A DNA stretch of 64,000 nt from Rivularia sp. MS3 (lineage in GTDB: Bacteria > Cyanobacteriota > Cyanobacteriia > Cyanobacteriales > Nostocaceae), in contig JAHCMI010000001.1 of assembly GCA_019192545.1 (NCBI GenBank), positions 434,001 to 498,000 on the forward strand. The letters are read 5' to 3'. The position numbers and the translations under genes are program-made. The notes beneath the pieces are model-generated. The model was not told the DNA's origin. It saw only the letters and a list, made by a program, of their open reading frames with translations, and searched no databases. How positions within the stretch are numbered: the stretch's first letter is position 1; every line of letters starts with the position of its first letter. Below, piece after piece: positions 16,341 to 26,053 of this stretch.

Positions 16341-17225
16341 ATGGGATATGTAATTTCGACTGCAAATATGAAGGGTGGGGTTGGTAAAACTACTCTTACC
16401 GTCAATTTAGCGACTTGTTTGGCTAAAAACCACGGTAAACGGGTGCTGGTACTGGATTTAGATACTCAAATCAGTGCGACTCTAAGTTTGATGTCACCGA
16501 TAGATTTTGCCAAGCTGCGGAAAAAAAGACGAACTTTAAGATATTTAATCGATGATATTGTGAAGTCATCGGATAAGGCAAAGTTGTCAATTCAAGAAAT
16601 TATTCAACCTTCAGTTAACAATCTTTCCGGACTTGATTTATTACCTGGAGACATCGATCTCTACGATGAATTTGTTGTTTCGCAAATGCTACACCAACAA
16701 GCTGTCAGCTTAAGCGAAAATGATTTTGAAGTAATTTGGAATCGGTTTGAAAGAGTATTGTTAGGCAAAATATTAGAACCTGTACGCAACGAATACGACT
16801 TTATTTTGCTAGATTGCGCTCCCGGTTACAACCTTTTAACTCGCAGTGCTTTAGCTACCAGTAATTTTTACGTTCTTCCTGCAAAACCAGAACCTTTATC
16901 TGTGGTGGGTATTCAGTTGTTAGAAAGACGGATTGCTCAGTTAAAAGAAAGTCACGAACATGAAGCAAATATTGATATTTCAATGTTAGGAATTGTGTTT
17001 ACAATGTCCAACAGCAATATGTTAACCGGTAGATATTACAAGCAAGTAATTAATCGCGTTTATCAAGATTACGGTGCGGAAAAAATCTGTCAAACCCAAA
17101 TTCCCGTTGATGTAAACGTCGCTAAAGCTGTTGATAGTTTTATGCCAGTGGTGTTAAATAGTCCTCAATCGGGAGGTTCAAAAGCTTTTAATCAATTGAC
17201 TCAGGAATTGTTGAATAAACTTTAA
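16341..17225 (+). CDS. ParA/MinD-family ATPase, stand-alone
   Basis: 294 residues. Deviant Walker A KGGVGKTT at 11-18 with the signature lysine, LVLDLDTQ as the switch-like A' box, and FILLDCAPG as Walker B. It should dimerise on ATP and bind DNA non-specifically to position plasmids, chromosomes or protein cargo. No ParB or McdB-like partner follows; a hairpin and CRISPR leader come next, so it is monocistronic. It is only distantly like the ParA half of the nuclease fusion at 4.8-6.3 kb. The cargo is unknown; a chromosome-encoded orphan ParA or a carboxysome-type McdA are both possible. Confidence 0.85.
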   Translation: MGYVISTANMKGGVGKTTLTVNLATCLAKNHGKRVLVLDLDTQISATLSLMSPIDFAKLRKKRRTLRYLIDDIVKSSDKAKLSIQEIIQPSVNNLSGLDLLPGDIDLYDEFVVSQMLHQQAVSLSENDFEVIWNRFERVLLGKILEPVRNEYDFILLDCAPGYNLLTRSALATSNFYVLPAKPEPLSVVGIQLLERRIAQLKESHEHEANIDISMLGIVFTMSNSNMLTGRYYKQVINRVYQDYGAEKICQTQIPVDVNVAKAVDSFMPVVLNSPQSGGSKAFNQLTQELLNKL

Positions 17226-17259
17226 CAATTTTGCATTTTAACAACGGATGCATTTATTT

Positions 17260-17293
17260 TGGATTTTGGATTAAATCTAAAGTCCAAAATCCA
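17260..17293 (+). terminator. Hairpin downstream of the lone parA
   Basis: GGATTTTGGAT pairs with GTCCAAAATCC across an AT-rich loop, about 35 bp after the stop codon. It has no T-tail, so termination strength is uncertain. Confidence 0.45.
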
Positions 17294-17309
17294 GCATTCA
17301 ATCCTGGTT

Positions 17310-17689
17310 AAGTGTTTGCTAATTACAATTTGTATTATAGACTACGTTAAAAGATGCCTGTTTCAATCTACTTATCAGTCATCATTAATTCCTTGTTTCT
17401 TCTTCCATGAAATGTTTCAACGATTTAATTGTTTCAATATGTTTCTAAGTAGTTGACTATGAATTTGATTACACTTAGATTATTTACAGAGTTGCGATAC
17501 ATCAAAATCGACGCATCTCGCCAGAACCTTGAAAACCCTATAACTTCGTTGAGATGCGTCGATAGCTTATGCAGCAAGGCTTTCAGACGACAAAATTGGC
17601 GATTTACTCGGAAAATTTTTCCATTTTTTCGAGATGCGTCGATTGGGGTATTCCAAACCCCTGCTGTGTAAGGGTTCTAGAAGTGAACT
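17310..17689 (+). promoter_or_regulatory. CRISPR array 1 leader
   Basis: 380 bp upstream of the first repeat, homologous along its length to the leader of array 2 (21254-21631). Conserved blocks include AGTAGTTGACTAT, GATTACACTTAGATTATT, GAGTTGCGATACATCAAAAT, CCAGAACCTTGAAAACCC and GGCTTTCAGACGACAAAAT. Three copies of a 14-bp motif are present: ATCGACGCATCTCG at 17507-17520 and its complement at 17551-17563 and 17630-17643. In the other leader all three carry a different 5-nt core. Confidence 0.85.
17453..17481 (+). promoter_or_regulatory. Sigma-70-like promoter in CRISPR leader 1
   Basis: TTGACT, a 17-bp spacer and TAGATT; the same boxes with the same spacing are kept in leader 2. Predicted start near 17488, giving a transcribed leader of about 200 nt before the first repeat. 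Confidence 0.6.
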
Positions 17690-18358
17690 CTTTCCAAACC
17701 AACTCCCCTCAACGGGGATGGAAACATAACTCTACCTCCGTTTCTAATTTTTTCTTGCAAACTTTCCAAACCAACTCCCCTCAACGGGGATGGAAACTTT
17801 CATACCCTCTATAACATCTCCTTTCATAGCATCTTTCCAAACCAACTCCCCTCAACGGGGATGGAAACTATAACATCTCCTTTCATAGCATTGAACAAAT
17901 CCTTTCCAAACCAACTCCCCTCAACGGGGATGGAAACTTCGGGGTAGCGACTTCTTCCGTAATCCAGAATTCTTTCCAAACCAACTCCCCTCAACGGGGA
18001 TGGAAACAATGCCAGTACCCTGAATTCCTTGAGCAGCAAGACTTTCCAAACCAACTCCCCTCAACGGGGATGGAAACCATCGGGAGTAACTCTACAGGAC
18101 GTCCATGAGACTTTCCAAACCAACTCCCCTCAACGGGGATGGAAACATTTCTGATAGGGCTTCACTCTTCCAAAGCGGTTTTTCTTTCCAAACCAACTCC
18201 CCTCAACGGGGATGGAAACGTTAGCAGAGCAATTGTTTTCTTGGACTTGAGCTTTCCAAACCAACTCCCCTCAACGGGGATGGAAACTTTGAAGGTTTGA
18301 ACCAAACCTTTGTAAACTTACCCTTTTCAAACCAACTCCCCTCAACGGGGATGAAAAC
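17690..18358 (+). CRISPR. CRISPR array 1: ten 36-bp repeats, nine spacers
   Basis: Repeats start at 17690, 17762, 17833, 17902, 17972, 18042, 18111, 18184, 18252 and 18323. Each begins CTTTCC, carries a CCCC-TCAAC-GGGG hairpin and ends ATGGAAAC, the usual 8-nt crRNA handle, so transcription is rightward from the leader. Spacers are 32-37 bp. The last repeat is degenerate (CTTTTC, ATGAAAAC), as expected at the trailer end. The repeat form resembles cyanobacterial type I-D/III repeats. No cas gene is found anywhere in the window, so processing must come from Cas proteins encoded elsewhere. Spacers 2 and 3 overlap in sequence by 23 nt. Confidence 0.97.
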
Positions 18359-18388
18359 AACGCAAATCAGTAGAAATCATAATTTCGA

Positions 18389-18516
18389 TAGCAGTTTTCG
18401 GTTGAGTGCAATACACTCGAAACCTCACCCCGTCCTGCGGACACCCCTCTCCTTAACAAGGAGAGGGAAAGGGGGTGAGGTCAACACTGTATTGTATTCA
18501 AGTGAAAACCGCTATA
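18389..18516. repeat. 128-bp MITE-like repeat (family M), copy 1
   Basis: Ends TAGCAGTTTTCGGTTGAG and AAGTGAAAACCGCTATA form imperfect terminal inverted repeats. The core holds a CTCTCCTTAACAAGGAGAG hairpin. Other copies: 22502-22606 and 37689-37816. Here it separates the array trailer from the katG stop codon and could act as a terminator for both. Confidence 0.8.
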
Positions 18517-18524
18517 TTTGCAGG

Positions 18525-20810
18525 CTAAGCGCTAACGTCAAAGCGGTCGAGCATCATCACTTTATTCCAAGCTGCAACAAAGTCCTTAACCATCCGCTCT
18601 TGACCGTCATCAGCACCGTAGACTTCAGCCACTTGACGCAGTTCTGCGTTAGAACCGAATATCAAATCGCAACGTGTCGCGGTAAATTTAGTTTCACCGG
18701 TTTTGCGATCGCAAATATTAAACAGCATCTCGCGATTGTCAACTGGCTTCCACTCGTAGTCCATGCTGGTCAAAACACGGAAAAAATCATTGGTTAAAAC
18801 ACCCGGTCGGTCGGTAAAGATACCATGTTTTGAATTATCCCAGTTTTGGTCGAGGGCGCGAAGTCCACCAACAAGAACTGTCCACTCGGGTGCGGTCAAT
18901 GTCAGAAGCTGTGCGCGGTCGAGGAAGATGCGCTCTGCTTTCACTTTATAACCCACAGCCTCGTTATGATAATTTCTGAAACCGTCGGAGACTGGCTTGA
19001 GCCATTCAAAGCTTTCAATATCTGTCAGTTCTTGAGTAGTATCCATTCGACCTGGTGTGAATGGAACGCTGATATCAACCCCAGCATCTTTGGCGGCTTT
19101 CTCCACAGCAGCGCAGCCACCAAGAACAATAATATCCGCGATTGAGATTTTTTTGCTACCTGACTGATTTTTGTTAAATTCTGACTGAATTTGCTCTAAA
19201 GTTGATAAAACCTGACTTAGCTCCTGGGGACGGTTGACTTCCCAGTCTTTTTGGGGATTTAGACCAACGCGAGCGCCATTTGCACCACCGCGCTTGTCGG
19301 AGTCGCGATAGTTTGATGCGGAAGCCCAAGCTGCTGACACCAGCGCCGATACGGAAAGTCCACTCGCCAAAATTTTATCTTTAAGAGAACTAATATCGGC
19401 ATCATTGACAACATCATGGTCGAGTTGTGGAATTGGGTCTTGCCAAGATAAATCTTCTTCGGGAACTTCTGGCCCAAGATAGCGTACTTTTGGCCCCATG
19501 TCCCGATGAGTCAGTTTGTACCAAGCACGAGCAAATGTATCGCTAAAATACTCGAAATCACTGAGAAATTTTTCACAGACTTGACGATAAGCGGAATCTT
19601 CTTTCAACGCAATATCGGAAGTCATCATCATTAACGCATGTTCGACACCTGGTTTATGAGCATCTGGTGTTTTTGGCGCACTAGAATCAACTGGCTTCCA
19701 CTGAATAGCATCGGTTGGGCTTTTGGTTTTTTCCCAGTCGTATTTAAAGAGATTTTCTAGGTAGCTGTTGTCCCACTGAGTTGGGTTTGGTGTCCATGAG
19801 CCTTCAATCCCATTGGTCATTGTATATTCTGCAAATCCCGTACCTTCTGGGTTCTGCCATCCCAAACCCATTGCTTGAATCGGCGCACCTTCGGGGGCTG
19901 GCCCAATCTTATCTGCTGTAACCATACCGTGGCTTTTACCAAAAGCATGACCACCTGCAATCAAAGCTACAGTTTCCTCATCGTTCATGGCCATGCGTCC
20001 GAAAGTCTCCCGGATGTCGCGGGCTGATGCGATTGGGTCTCCGCTTCCCTTGGGACCTTCTGGGTCAACGTAGATTAAAGCCTGGTGCGAAGCTCCCAAG
20101 GGGTTTTCCAGGTCATAGTATTCGTCTTTCGGTTCACCTTCCCAGCGAATTGTGCGAGTCACCATCTCATTGGGATGTCCGTCGTGGTGCTTGCCATTTT
20201 CTCCGAAGGCTTCACCGTTCCAGAACTCCGGTCCCCAATAGGTAGCGCGGTCTGCTTCCCAAGCATCAATGCGACCACCACCATAGCCAAAGGTCTTCAA
20301 ACCCATGATTTCCAGCGAGCAGTTACCCACCAAAATCATTAAATCAGCCCAACTCAATGCTGAGCCGTATTTCTGCTTGATTGGCCAGAGCAACCGTCGC
20401 GATTTATCCGTGTTGCCATTATCCCACCAAGAATTAATCGGGGCAAAGCGCTGCATACCTCGGCTCGCTCCACCGCGACCATCTGCGATACGGTAGGTTC
20501 CCGCAGAGTGCCATGCCATGCGTATCATCTGAGGTCCGTAGTTACCATAATCGGCCGGCCACCAGTCTTTTGAATCTGTGAGTAGGGTTTTGATATCTTT
20601 CTTCAACTGTGGGAAATCAATCTTTTCAAATGCTTTCTTATAGTCAAAATCTCCTAGCGGGTTAGCCAGGGGTGAATTTTGGTGAAGCAGTTCAACCTGA
20701 AGCCGATTCGGCCACCAATCATCAGTTTGTGGCTTAGAACCGAGCGCTCCTCCAACGCGGGTTCCACCAAAGGGACATTTTGCTGAAGCGCTTTGTGGGT
20801 TGTTGTTCAT
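18525..20810 (-). CDS. katG: Catalase-peroxidase KatG
   Basis: 761 residues, normal length for a two-domain KatG. It destroys hydrogen peroxide by catalase and peroxidase reactions in the cytoplasm. The distal haem triad R97-W100-H101 sits in [10 protein letters not shown]; the tyrosine of the Met-Tyr-Trp crosslink is in [10 protein letters not shown]; the proximal histidine is in [11 protein letters not shown]. The C-terminal, non-haem-binding repeat is complete. ATG at 20810 is preceded by AAGGA about 10 bp upstream. The gene lies between two CRISPR arrays and is transcribed opposite to them; its G+C is visibly higher than its surroundings, which may reflect codon constraint or transfer. 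Confidence 0.98.
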   Translation of the reverse strand: MNNNPQSASAKCPFGGTRVGGALGSKPQTDDWWPNRLQVELLHQNSPLANPLGDFDYKKAFEKIDFPQLKKDIKTLLTDSKDWWPADYGNYGPQMIRMAWHSAGTYRIADGRGGASRGMQRFAPINSWWDNGNTDKSRRLLWPIKQKYGSALSWADLMILVGNCSLEIMGLKTFGYGGGRIDAWEADRATYWGPEFWNGEAFGENGKHHDGHPNEMVTRTIRWEGEPKDEYYDLENPLGASHQALIYVDPEGPKGSGDPIASARDIRETFGRMAMNDEETVALIAGGHAFGKSHGMVTADKIGPAPEGAPIQAMGLGWQNPEGTGFAEYTMTNGIEGSWTPNPTQWDNSYLENLFKYDWEKTKSPTDAIQWKPVDSSAPKTPDAHKPGVEHALMMMTSDIALKEDSAYRQVCEKFLSDFEYFSDTFARAWYKLTHRDMGPKVRYLGPEVPEEDLSWQDPIPQLDHDVVNDADISSLKDKILASGLSVSALVSAAWASASNYRDSDKRGGANGARVGLNPQKDWEVNRPQELSQVLSTLEQIQSEFNKNQSGSKKISIADIIVLGGCAAVEKAAKDAGVDISVPFTPGRMDTTQELTDIESFEWLKPVSDGFRNYHNEAVGYKVKAERIFLDRAQLLTLTAPEWTVLVGGLRALDQNWDNSKHGIFTDRPGVLTNDFFRVLTSMDYEWKPVDNREMLFNICDRKTGETKFTATRCDLIFGSNAELRQVAEVYGADDGQERMVKDFVAAWNKVMMLDRFDVSA

Positions 20811-21253
20811 TTAATTAAGTCCTTTCTACAATTGTTGTGATGTACGAGGTTTTATTTGAAGAGAACGGGTAGGCTAAAGTTTGTATCACAGCAATTTCTA
20901 CATTAGATGAAATATAGAGATTTCGGCGTTTTTGGATAAGTAATGTTAAGTGGGTTGCGATGGGAGCATCCCAATTTTTTATAGATATTTTATCCGACAC
21001 CCTGTAAGGGTGCGGCTACACGAACAAAGCCTACCTGCGTAGGCTCAGAAATTTAGCCTACGCAGGTAGGCTTTGTAATACTAGCCCCAGGCTTCTAGTC
21101 TGTGGGCTTTTTACGAATTTAGGAGGATTTTAGATTTAATTCAGAATCGAGTATTTACGATTAATTAAAATCCCTCTACTAAGAAAACTTGGTTTACGCG
21201 ACTTTCAATCCAACCTACAATTTTAGTGGAAAAAAATTCTATTAATATTAGCT
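20811..21253. other. katG upstream region with a dispersed hairpin repeat
   Basis: It holds the katG promoter region and, at about 20985-21120, a repeat with a long inverted pair AAGCCTACCTGCGTAGGCT / AGCCTACGCAGGTAGGCTT followed by GTCTGTGGGCTTTTT. Diverged members occur at 3885 and 39545. No gene is seen. Confidence 0.55.
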
Positions 21254-21631
21254 AAGTGTTTGCTAATTTATTACTGTAGTTTAAAAAACAAATAAATATT
21301 AAATTCAATCTCCTTGTCAATCATCCTAAATTCCTGATTTTCTGTTCCACAATGTATTTTGCCTATTTAATTGTTTCAATATATTTCTAAGTAGTTGACT
21401 ATTAATTTGATTACACTTAGATTATTCATAGAGTTGCGATACATCAAAATCGACACCACTCGCCAGAACCTTGAAAACCCTATAACTTCGTTGACTGGTG
21501 TCGATGCCTTACCCAGTAAGGCTTTCAGACGACAAAATCGAGCCTTTTCTAGAAAATTTTTCTACTTTTTTAGACTGGTGTCGATTGGGGTATTCCAAAC
21601 CCCTGCTGTGTAAGGGTTCCAAAAGTGAACT
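21254..21631 (+). promoter_or_regulatory. CRISPR array 2 leader
   Basis: 378 bp, paralogous to leader 1. A promoter TTGACT-17-TAGATT lies at 21395-21423. The three-copy motif reads ATCGACACCACTCG at 21449-21462, with GACTGGTGTCGAT at 21493-21505 and 21573-21585. The 5-nt core differs from leader 1 at all three sites, while the flanking GTCGAT and most of the inverted pairing are kept (one C-C mismatch). Confidence 0.85.
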
Positions 21632-22245
21632 CTTTCCAAACCTACTCCCCTCAGCGGGGATGGAAACAATCTCTGTATGACCACTCAACCTACGAGAATC
21701 CTTTCCAAACCTACTCCCCTCAGCGGGGATGGAAACCTTCCCCGTGGAAGCAGTATAAAGTGTACGTGTACGCTTTCCAAACCTACTCCCCTCAGCGGGG
21801 ATGGAAACAATTGTTCGTCCAGAACGTGGGTTAATGGTTTACCTTTCCAAACCTACTCCCCTCAGCGGGGATGGAAACTTTCTCACAATCAAAATTCGCT
21901 GTCCGGCACGTACAACTTTCCAAACCTACTCCCCTCAACGGGGATGGAAACTTTGCTCATACTTGCTAGCTCAAAGAATGACCACAAGTCTTTCCAAACC
22001 AACTCCCCTCAACGGGGATGGAAACCTGAACTCCTCCACCCACGACTGGTACAGTAAAGTTCTTTCCAAACCTACTCCCCTCAGCGGGGATGGAAACGCA
22101 CCGTTACGTCCAACATATCCCCCTACTTTGAAAACCTTTCCAAACCTACTCCCCTCAGCGGGGATGGAAACGCACCGTTACGTCCAACATATCCCCCTAC
22201 TTTGAAAACCTTTCCAAACCAACTCCCCTCAGCGGGGATGGAAAT
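21632..22245 (+). CRISPR. CRISPR array 2: nine 36-bp repeats, eight spacers
   Basis: Repeats start at 21632, 21701, 21773, 21843, 21916, 21990, 22062, 22136 and 22210. The main repeat differs from array 1 at two positions (CCTACT and CAGCGGGG instead of CCAACT and CAACGGGG). Repeat 6 is identical to the array 1 type; repeats 5 and 9 are hybrids. The last repeat ends GAAAT rather than GAAAC. Spacers are 33-38 bp; spacers 7 and 8 are identical. There are no adjacent cas genes. It reads rightward from the leader. Confidence 0.97.
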
Positions 22246-22501
22246 CAATCATCGAAAACGCAACAAGCGAAACGTTTTGATATTGATAAAAATTTAATTG
22301 ATAAGCGAATAAGCTGCGATCGCCAAAATCAATATAAATTTAAATTATATGAATAGTGGTAGTAGCCCAACATTCTCAACTACTTATAGTGGAAGCATCT
22401 AATTCTTTTCAATTTGTTAATTCAATAGCATTAAAAAGAAAAATAAGCGAGTATTAGTTAAATATAAGTTAGATTTTGTTTATTTTCTTCCGGTGAAATA
22501 C

Positions 22502-22606
22502 TATAGCGCTTTTCGGTTGAGTGAAATACACTTTGATAACCTCACCCCCAGCCCCTCTCCTTATCAAGGAGAGGGGTGTATTCTACCCAACTGAAAACTG
22601 CTATAT
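22502..22606. repeat. MITE-like repeat (family M), copy 2
   Basis: 105 bp. TATAGCGCTTTTCGGTTGAG at the left and CAACTGAAAACTGCTATA at the right, with a CCCCTCTCCTTATCAAGGAG core. It is shorter than the 128-bp copies because the right half of the core is missing. Confidence 0.75.
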
Positions 22607-22657
22607 ACTTTTTAAAAGATGTTATTTGACGAAATTCTGCTTAAAACCATAAACAAT

Positions 22658-22685
22658 GTAGAGACGCGATATATCGCGTCTCTAC
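22658..22685 (-). terminator. 28-bp perfect palindrome downstream of ileS
   Basis: GTAGAGACGCGATA joined to its exact complement. It is about 80 bp past the ileS stop and could end that transcript. It is also a member of a dispersed family; a variant (AGAGACGCGAAATTTGCGTC) lies near 37270. Confidence 0.5.
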
Positions 22686-22764
22686 ACAATTGATATGTAT
22701 CACCGTTAAAAACGGTAGAATTTCAATTCTTAACTCCTAACTCCTAACTCCTAACTCCTAACTT

Positions 22765-25653
22765 TTAAAATTCCCCTGCTAAAGCACTAACACACCTTTC
22801 ACAAAGTAGCGGATGTTCTTCTGATTCTCCAACTTTTGTTGAATAATTCCAGCATCTATCACATTTGTGCCCATCTGCTTTCGCTACTCCAATATCCCAG
22901 TTATCTGACTGCATTTTGTGTTTACATTCATCTATTCCGGAACTATCTAAGATTTCTGCTTGAGATGTTAGAAAGAAGTAACGAAGTTCATCTACATTAT
23001 TGTTACTATTGTCGTTTAAAGATTTAATTGAATTTCGCAATTCCTCATCTTTAACGTACAACAACACTTTCGCTTCTAAGGAAGAACCAATCATTTTATC
23101 AATTCTGGCTTCTTCTAATACTTTGTTAACATCATTACGAATTTGACGGATTTTTTCCCAGAATTTTACGATGTCGGGATTCTTCCATTTATCTTCTAAT
23201 TTCACCCAACCGGCTTCAAATACTGATTTGTAAGGGGTTTCGTAAGGTAGAAATTGCCAGATGTCTTCTGCCATGTGAGACAATACTGGTGCAATGGCTT
23301 TGGTTAAATTCTCTAATGCAATTTGCATTACTGTCTGACAGCTACGACGACGGGAACCGTTTTCGCTGCTGATATACAATCTGTCTTTACCGACATCTAG
23401 GTAAAAGTTGGATAAATCGACGATGCAGAAGTTTTGTACTGCTTGGAAGAAGCGCGAAAATTGAAAGGTTTCGTATGCTTGGGTAATTTCGGAGAATACT
23501 TCTGTCATCCGATGCAGCATGTATTTATCGATTTCGGCTAATTCTTCAAAAGCTACTGCGTCTGTTTCGGGGTTAAAATCATGTAAATTACCCAATAAGA
23601 ACCGCGTTGTATTGCGAATCTTATTACGGATATCCATGATTTGCTTCAAGGTATTTTTACCAATTCCGACATCGTTGGTATAGTCTACCGATGAAACCCA
23701 CAACCGCAATACGTCAGCACCGTAAGCGGGTTCTTGCTTTTGATTTTTTCCACCTTCAATAACTATTTTCGGGTCAATTACGTTACCCAAGGATTTACTT
23801 TGCTTAAAACCTTTCTCGTCTAAAGTGTAACCGTGAGTCAAGACGGTTTTATAAGGTGCGACACCGTTAACGGCGACGCTTGTAAGCAAACTCGATTGGA
23901 ACCAACCCCGGTGCTGGTCGGAACCTTCTAAATACACGTCGGCGGGATAGCGGAGTTCGGGACGCTGTTCGACTACGGAAGCCCAAGAGGAACCGGAATC
24001 AAACCATACATCCATTGTGTCCATACCTTTACGGTATTTTCTGCCGTCGTTACGATACTTTTCTGGCATCAAATCTTCTACAGATAATTCCCACCAAGCA
24101 TCGGAACCTTTTTCAGCGATGATTGCTTGTACGTGTTTGATGGTGTCTTCGTTTAAAACTACCTCGTTGGTTTCCTCATCGTAAAATACCGGAATCGGAA
24201 CACCCCAACTTCTTTGACGAGAAATACACCAATCATTTCTATCGGCAACCATTGGCGTGATGCGGTTTTGTCCTTGTGCGGGAATCCACTGTACGGTTTT
24301 GATTTGTTCGAGTGCTGTTTCGCGGAATTTCTCCACGGAAGCAAACCACTGCTCGGTAGCTCGGAATATGGTTGGCTTTTTGGTTCTCCAGTCGTAAGGA
24401 TATTTATGAGCGTAGGGTTCGTGTTTTATCAACGATTTTGCTTCGGTTAATGCGTCGATGATGGCTTGATTACCTTCGCTAATTTGATCTTTAGCACCAA
24501 CTACTTTTAAACCAACAAACTTTCCTGCTTCTTCGGTAAATTTACCGTTTGCGTCTACCGGAGCCAGAATCGGTAAATTATATTTTTGCCCGACGATGTA
24601 GTCTTCTTGACCGTGACCGGGGGCAGTATGAACTAAGCCGGTACCGGATTCGGTTGTGATGTAATCGCCGCCGATAATTACCGGACTTTCGCGATCGAAT
24701 AAGGGATGACGATAAGTTGAATTTTCTAAATCCTTACCCTTGAAAGTGGCTTTAACAGTCAACTTCGCGCCAAATGTTTCGGAAAGACGCTCCGCTAAAT
24801 CCGCAGCAACTATGAGATATTTAAAGTCTACAGATTCTAAATTCTCAACTTCCACCACAGCATAATTAAGGTCTGGGTTCACTGCAACGGCTAAATTACC
24901 GGGAATTGTCCAGGGAGTAGTAGTCCAAATTGCTACACCTAAATCGGGTAGAAACTCTGACAATTTATCTTTCGCTGCATCCGCTAAATTCGTCATTGGG
25001 AAAGCAGCGTAGATACTCGGTGAAGTATGTCCTTCGGGATATTCTAATTCAGCTTCAGCTAAAGCAGTTTTTGAGCTAGGACTCCAATGTACAGGTTTTA
25101 AACCGCGATAGATGTAACCTTTCAAAAACATATCGCCAAAAACAGCAATTTGCTGGGCTTCATATTGAGGATTAGAAGTTAAATAAGGATGCTCCCAATC
25201 ACCCCAAACACCATATCTCTTAAAACTTTCGCGCTGTTCGTTGACTGCTTCCCAAGCAAAGTCTTTGGCTTTATTTCGCAGCTTCAGAGGAGTTAATTCC
25301 TGACGCTCGGAAGACTTCATGGTTTGCAAAACCTTTAATTCAATTGGTAAACCATGACAGTCCCAACCGGGTACATAGCTAATTTTACGACCTTGTAATA
25401 TTTTGTAGCGATTAATAATATCTTTAAGAATTTTATTTAAAGCGTGACCAATATGTAGCGAACCGTTTGCGTAAGGCGGGCCGTCATGTAATATAAATAA
25501 TTCGCCGGGATTCTCTTGAGACAAGCGCTCGTAGACTTTATTTTCAGCCCAAAACTTTTGGATTTCGGGTTCGCGCTTCGTAGCATTAGCCCGCATATCA
25601 AACTTAGTTTTGGGTAAATTTACCGTTTTTTTGTAGCTTCCTGATTCAGTCAT
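22765..25653 (-). CDS. ileS: Isoleucyl-tRNA synthetase
   Basis: 962 residues, normal length for a bacterial IleRS. It charges tRNA-Ile with isoleucine in the cytoplasm and edits valine. HIGH is at 67-70 (GSLHIGHALNKI); the KMSKS loop reads KQSKSLGN, preceded by DEKGF; the editing-domain segment TTPWTIPGNLAV and the later GWDCHGLPIE are present. The C-terminal zinc knuckle CDRCW..CERC is complete. It is transcribed alone. ATG at 25653. Confidence 0.98.
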   Translation of the reverse strand: MTESGSYKKTVNLPKTKFDMRANATKREPEIQKFWAENKVYERLSQENPGELFILHDGPPYANGSLHIGHALNKILKDIINRYKILQGRKISYVPGWDCHGLPIELKVLQTMKSSERQELTPLKLRNKAKDFAWEAVNEQRESFKRYGVWGDWEHPYLTSNPQYEAQQIAVFGDMFLKGYIYRGLKPVHWSPSSKTALAEAELEYPEGHTSPSIYAAFPMTNLADAAKDKLSEFLPDLGVAIWTTTPWTIPGNLAVAVNPDLNYAVVEVENLESVDFKYLIVAADLAERLSETFGAKLTVKATFKGKDLENSTYRHPLFDRESPVIIGGDYITTESGTGLVHTAPGHGQEDYIVGQKYNLPILAPVDANGKFTEEAGKFVGLKVVGAKDQISEGNQAIIDALTEAKSLIKHEPYAHKYPYDWRTKKPTIFRATEQWFASVEKFRETALEQIKTVQWIPAQGQNRITPMVADRNDWCISRQRSWGVPIPVFYDEETNEVVLNEDTIKHVQAIIAEKGSDAWWELSVEDLMPEKYRNDGRKYRKGMDTMDVWFDSGSSWASVVEQRPELRYPADVYLEGSDQHRGWFQSSLLTSVAVNGVAPYKTVLTHGYTLDEKGFKQSKSLGNVIDPKIVIEGGKNQKQEPAYGADVLRLWVSSVDYTNDVGIGKNTLKQIMDIRNKIRNTTRFLLGNLHDFNPETDAVAFEELAEIDKYMLHRMTEVFSEITQAYETFQFSRFFQAVQNFCIVDLSNFYLDVGKDRLYISSENGSRRRSCQTVMQIALENLTKAIAPVLSHMAEDIWQFLPYETPYKSVFEAGWVKLEDKWKNPDIVKFWEKIRQIRNDVNKVLEEARIDKMIGSSLEAKVLLYVKDEELRNSIKSLNDNSNNNVDELRYFFLTSQAEILDSSGIDECKHKMQSDNWDIGVAKADGHKCDRCWNYSTKVGESEEHPLLCERCVSALAGEF

Positions 25654-25777
25654 TCGATTTTGGATTTTGGGTTTTAGATTTTGGATTTCAAATTGTAATT
25701 CCTACTACGGTAATCTTACCCAAACTAATCGACTTGAGGGAAAGAATTTTAAATTGCAATGCGTTGTTACTTATTCA

Positions 25778-26047
25778 TCAAATACCAGTCTGCTCGCGAC
25801 GCTGCCGTAATTTCTGTTCTAACTGATTAAAAACTATTTCCCCGTCAATAACTTCCCCGCGCTCTGAAGCTTCAACTCCAATCATGATTTCTCGCTGCAA
25901 TTCTTCAAATCTACCTTGATAAATATACTCTCTTTCCTTCAAGAGTTTAATAGCCGCAACAATCATATCCTCTATAGAAGCATATTTACCGCTTGCAACT
26001 TGACTTTGAATAAATTGCTCTAATTCTGGAGTAAAAGAGATATTCAT
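25778..26047 (-). CDS. ParD/CopG-type antitoxin-like protein, no toxin seen
   Basis: 89 residues from the ATG at 26047. The beginning, MNISFTPELEQFIQSQVASG, followed by a helix with ASIEDMIVAAIKLLKERE, is the ribbon-helix-helix pattern of ParD-like antitoxins, which bind their own promoter as dimers. The C-terminal half is acidic, as in toxin-binding tails. No ParE-like ORF follows; the next gene is ileS 124 bp away. It may be an orphan antitoxin, a remnant of a pair, or a general RHH regulator. Confidence 0.75.
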   Translation of the reverse strand: MNISFTPELEQFIQSQVASGKYASIEDMIVAAIKLLKEREYIYQGRFEELQREIMIGVEASERGEVIDGEIVFNQLEQKLRQRREQTGI

Positions 26048-26053
26048 ATACAA

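Larger units (their letters stand above)
22246..22764. other. Intergenic after array 2, with MITE, palindrome and STRR
   Basis: It contains family M copy 2 (22502-22606), a perfect 28-bp palindrome (22658-22685) and four tandem TAACTCC heptamers just before the end of ileS. There is no gene. Confidence 0.6.

Noticed and set aside
16341-17225. McdA of a carboxysome-positioning pair
   Set aside because: There is no McdB-like gene next to it, and the Walker A lysine pattern alone cannot separate it from other ParA proteins.
17569-18054. ORFs on both strands through CRISPR array 1 with repeated NSPQRGWK or PVEGSWFGK segments
   Set aside because: They are translations of the CRISPR repeats, whose 36-bp length is a multiple of three; they are not proteins.
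18763-20496. Several plus-strand ORFs across katG
   Set aside because: They are shadows of the strongly conserved minus-strand katG frame.
21625-22205. Three overlapping ORFs with QTYSPQRGWK-type repeats
   Set aside because: The same artefact, from CRISPR array 2.
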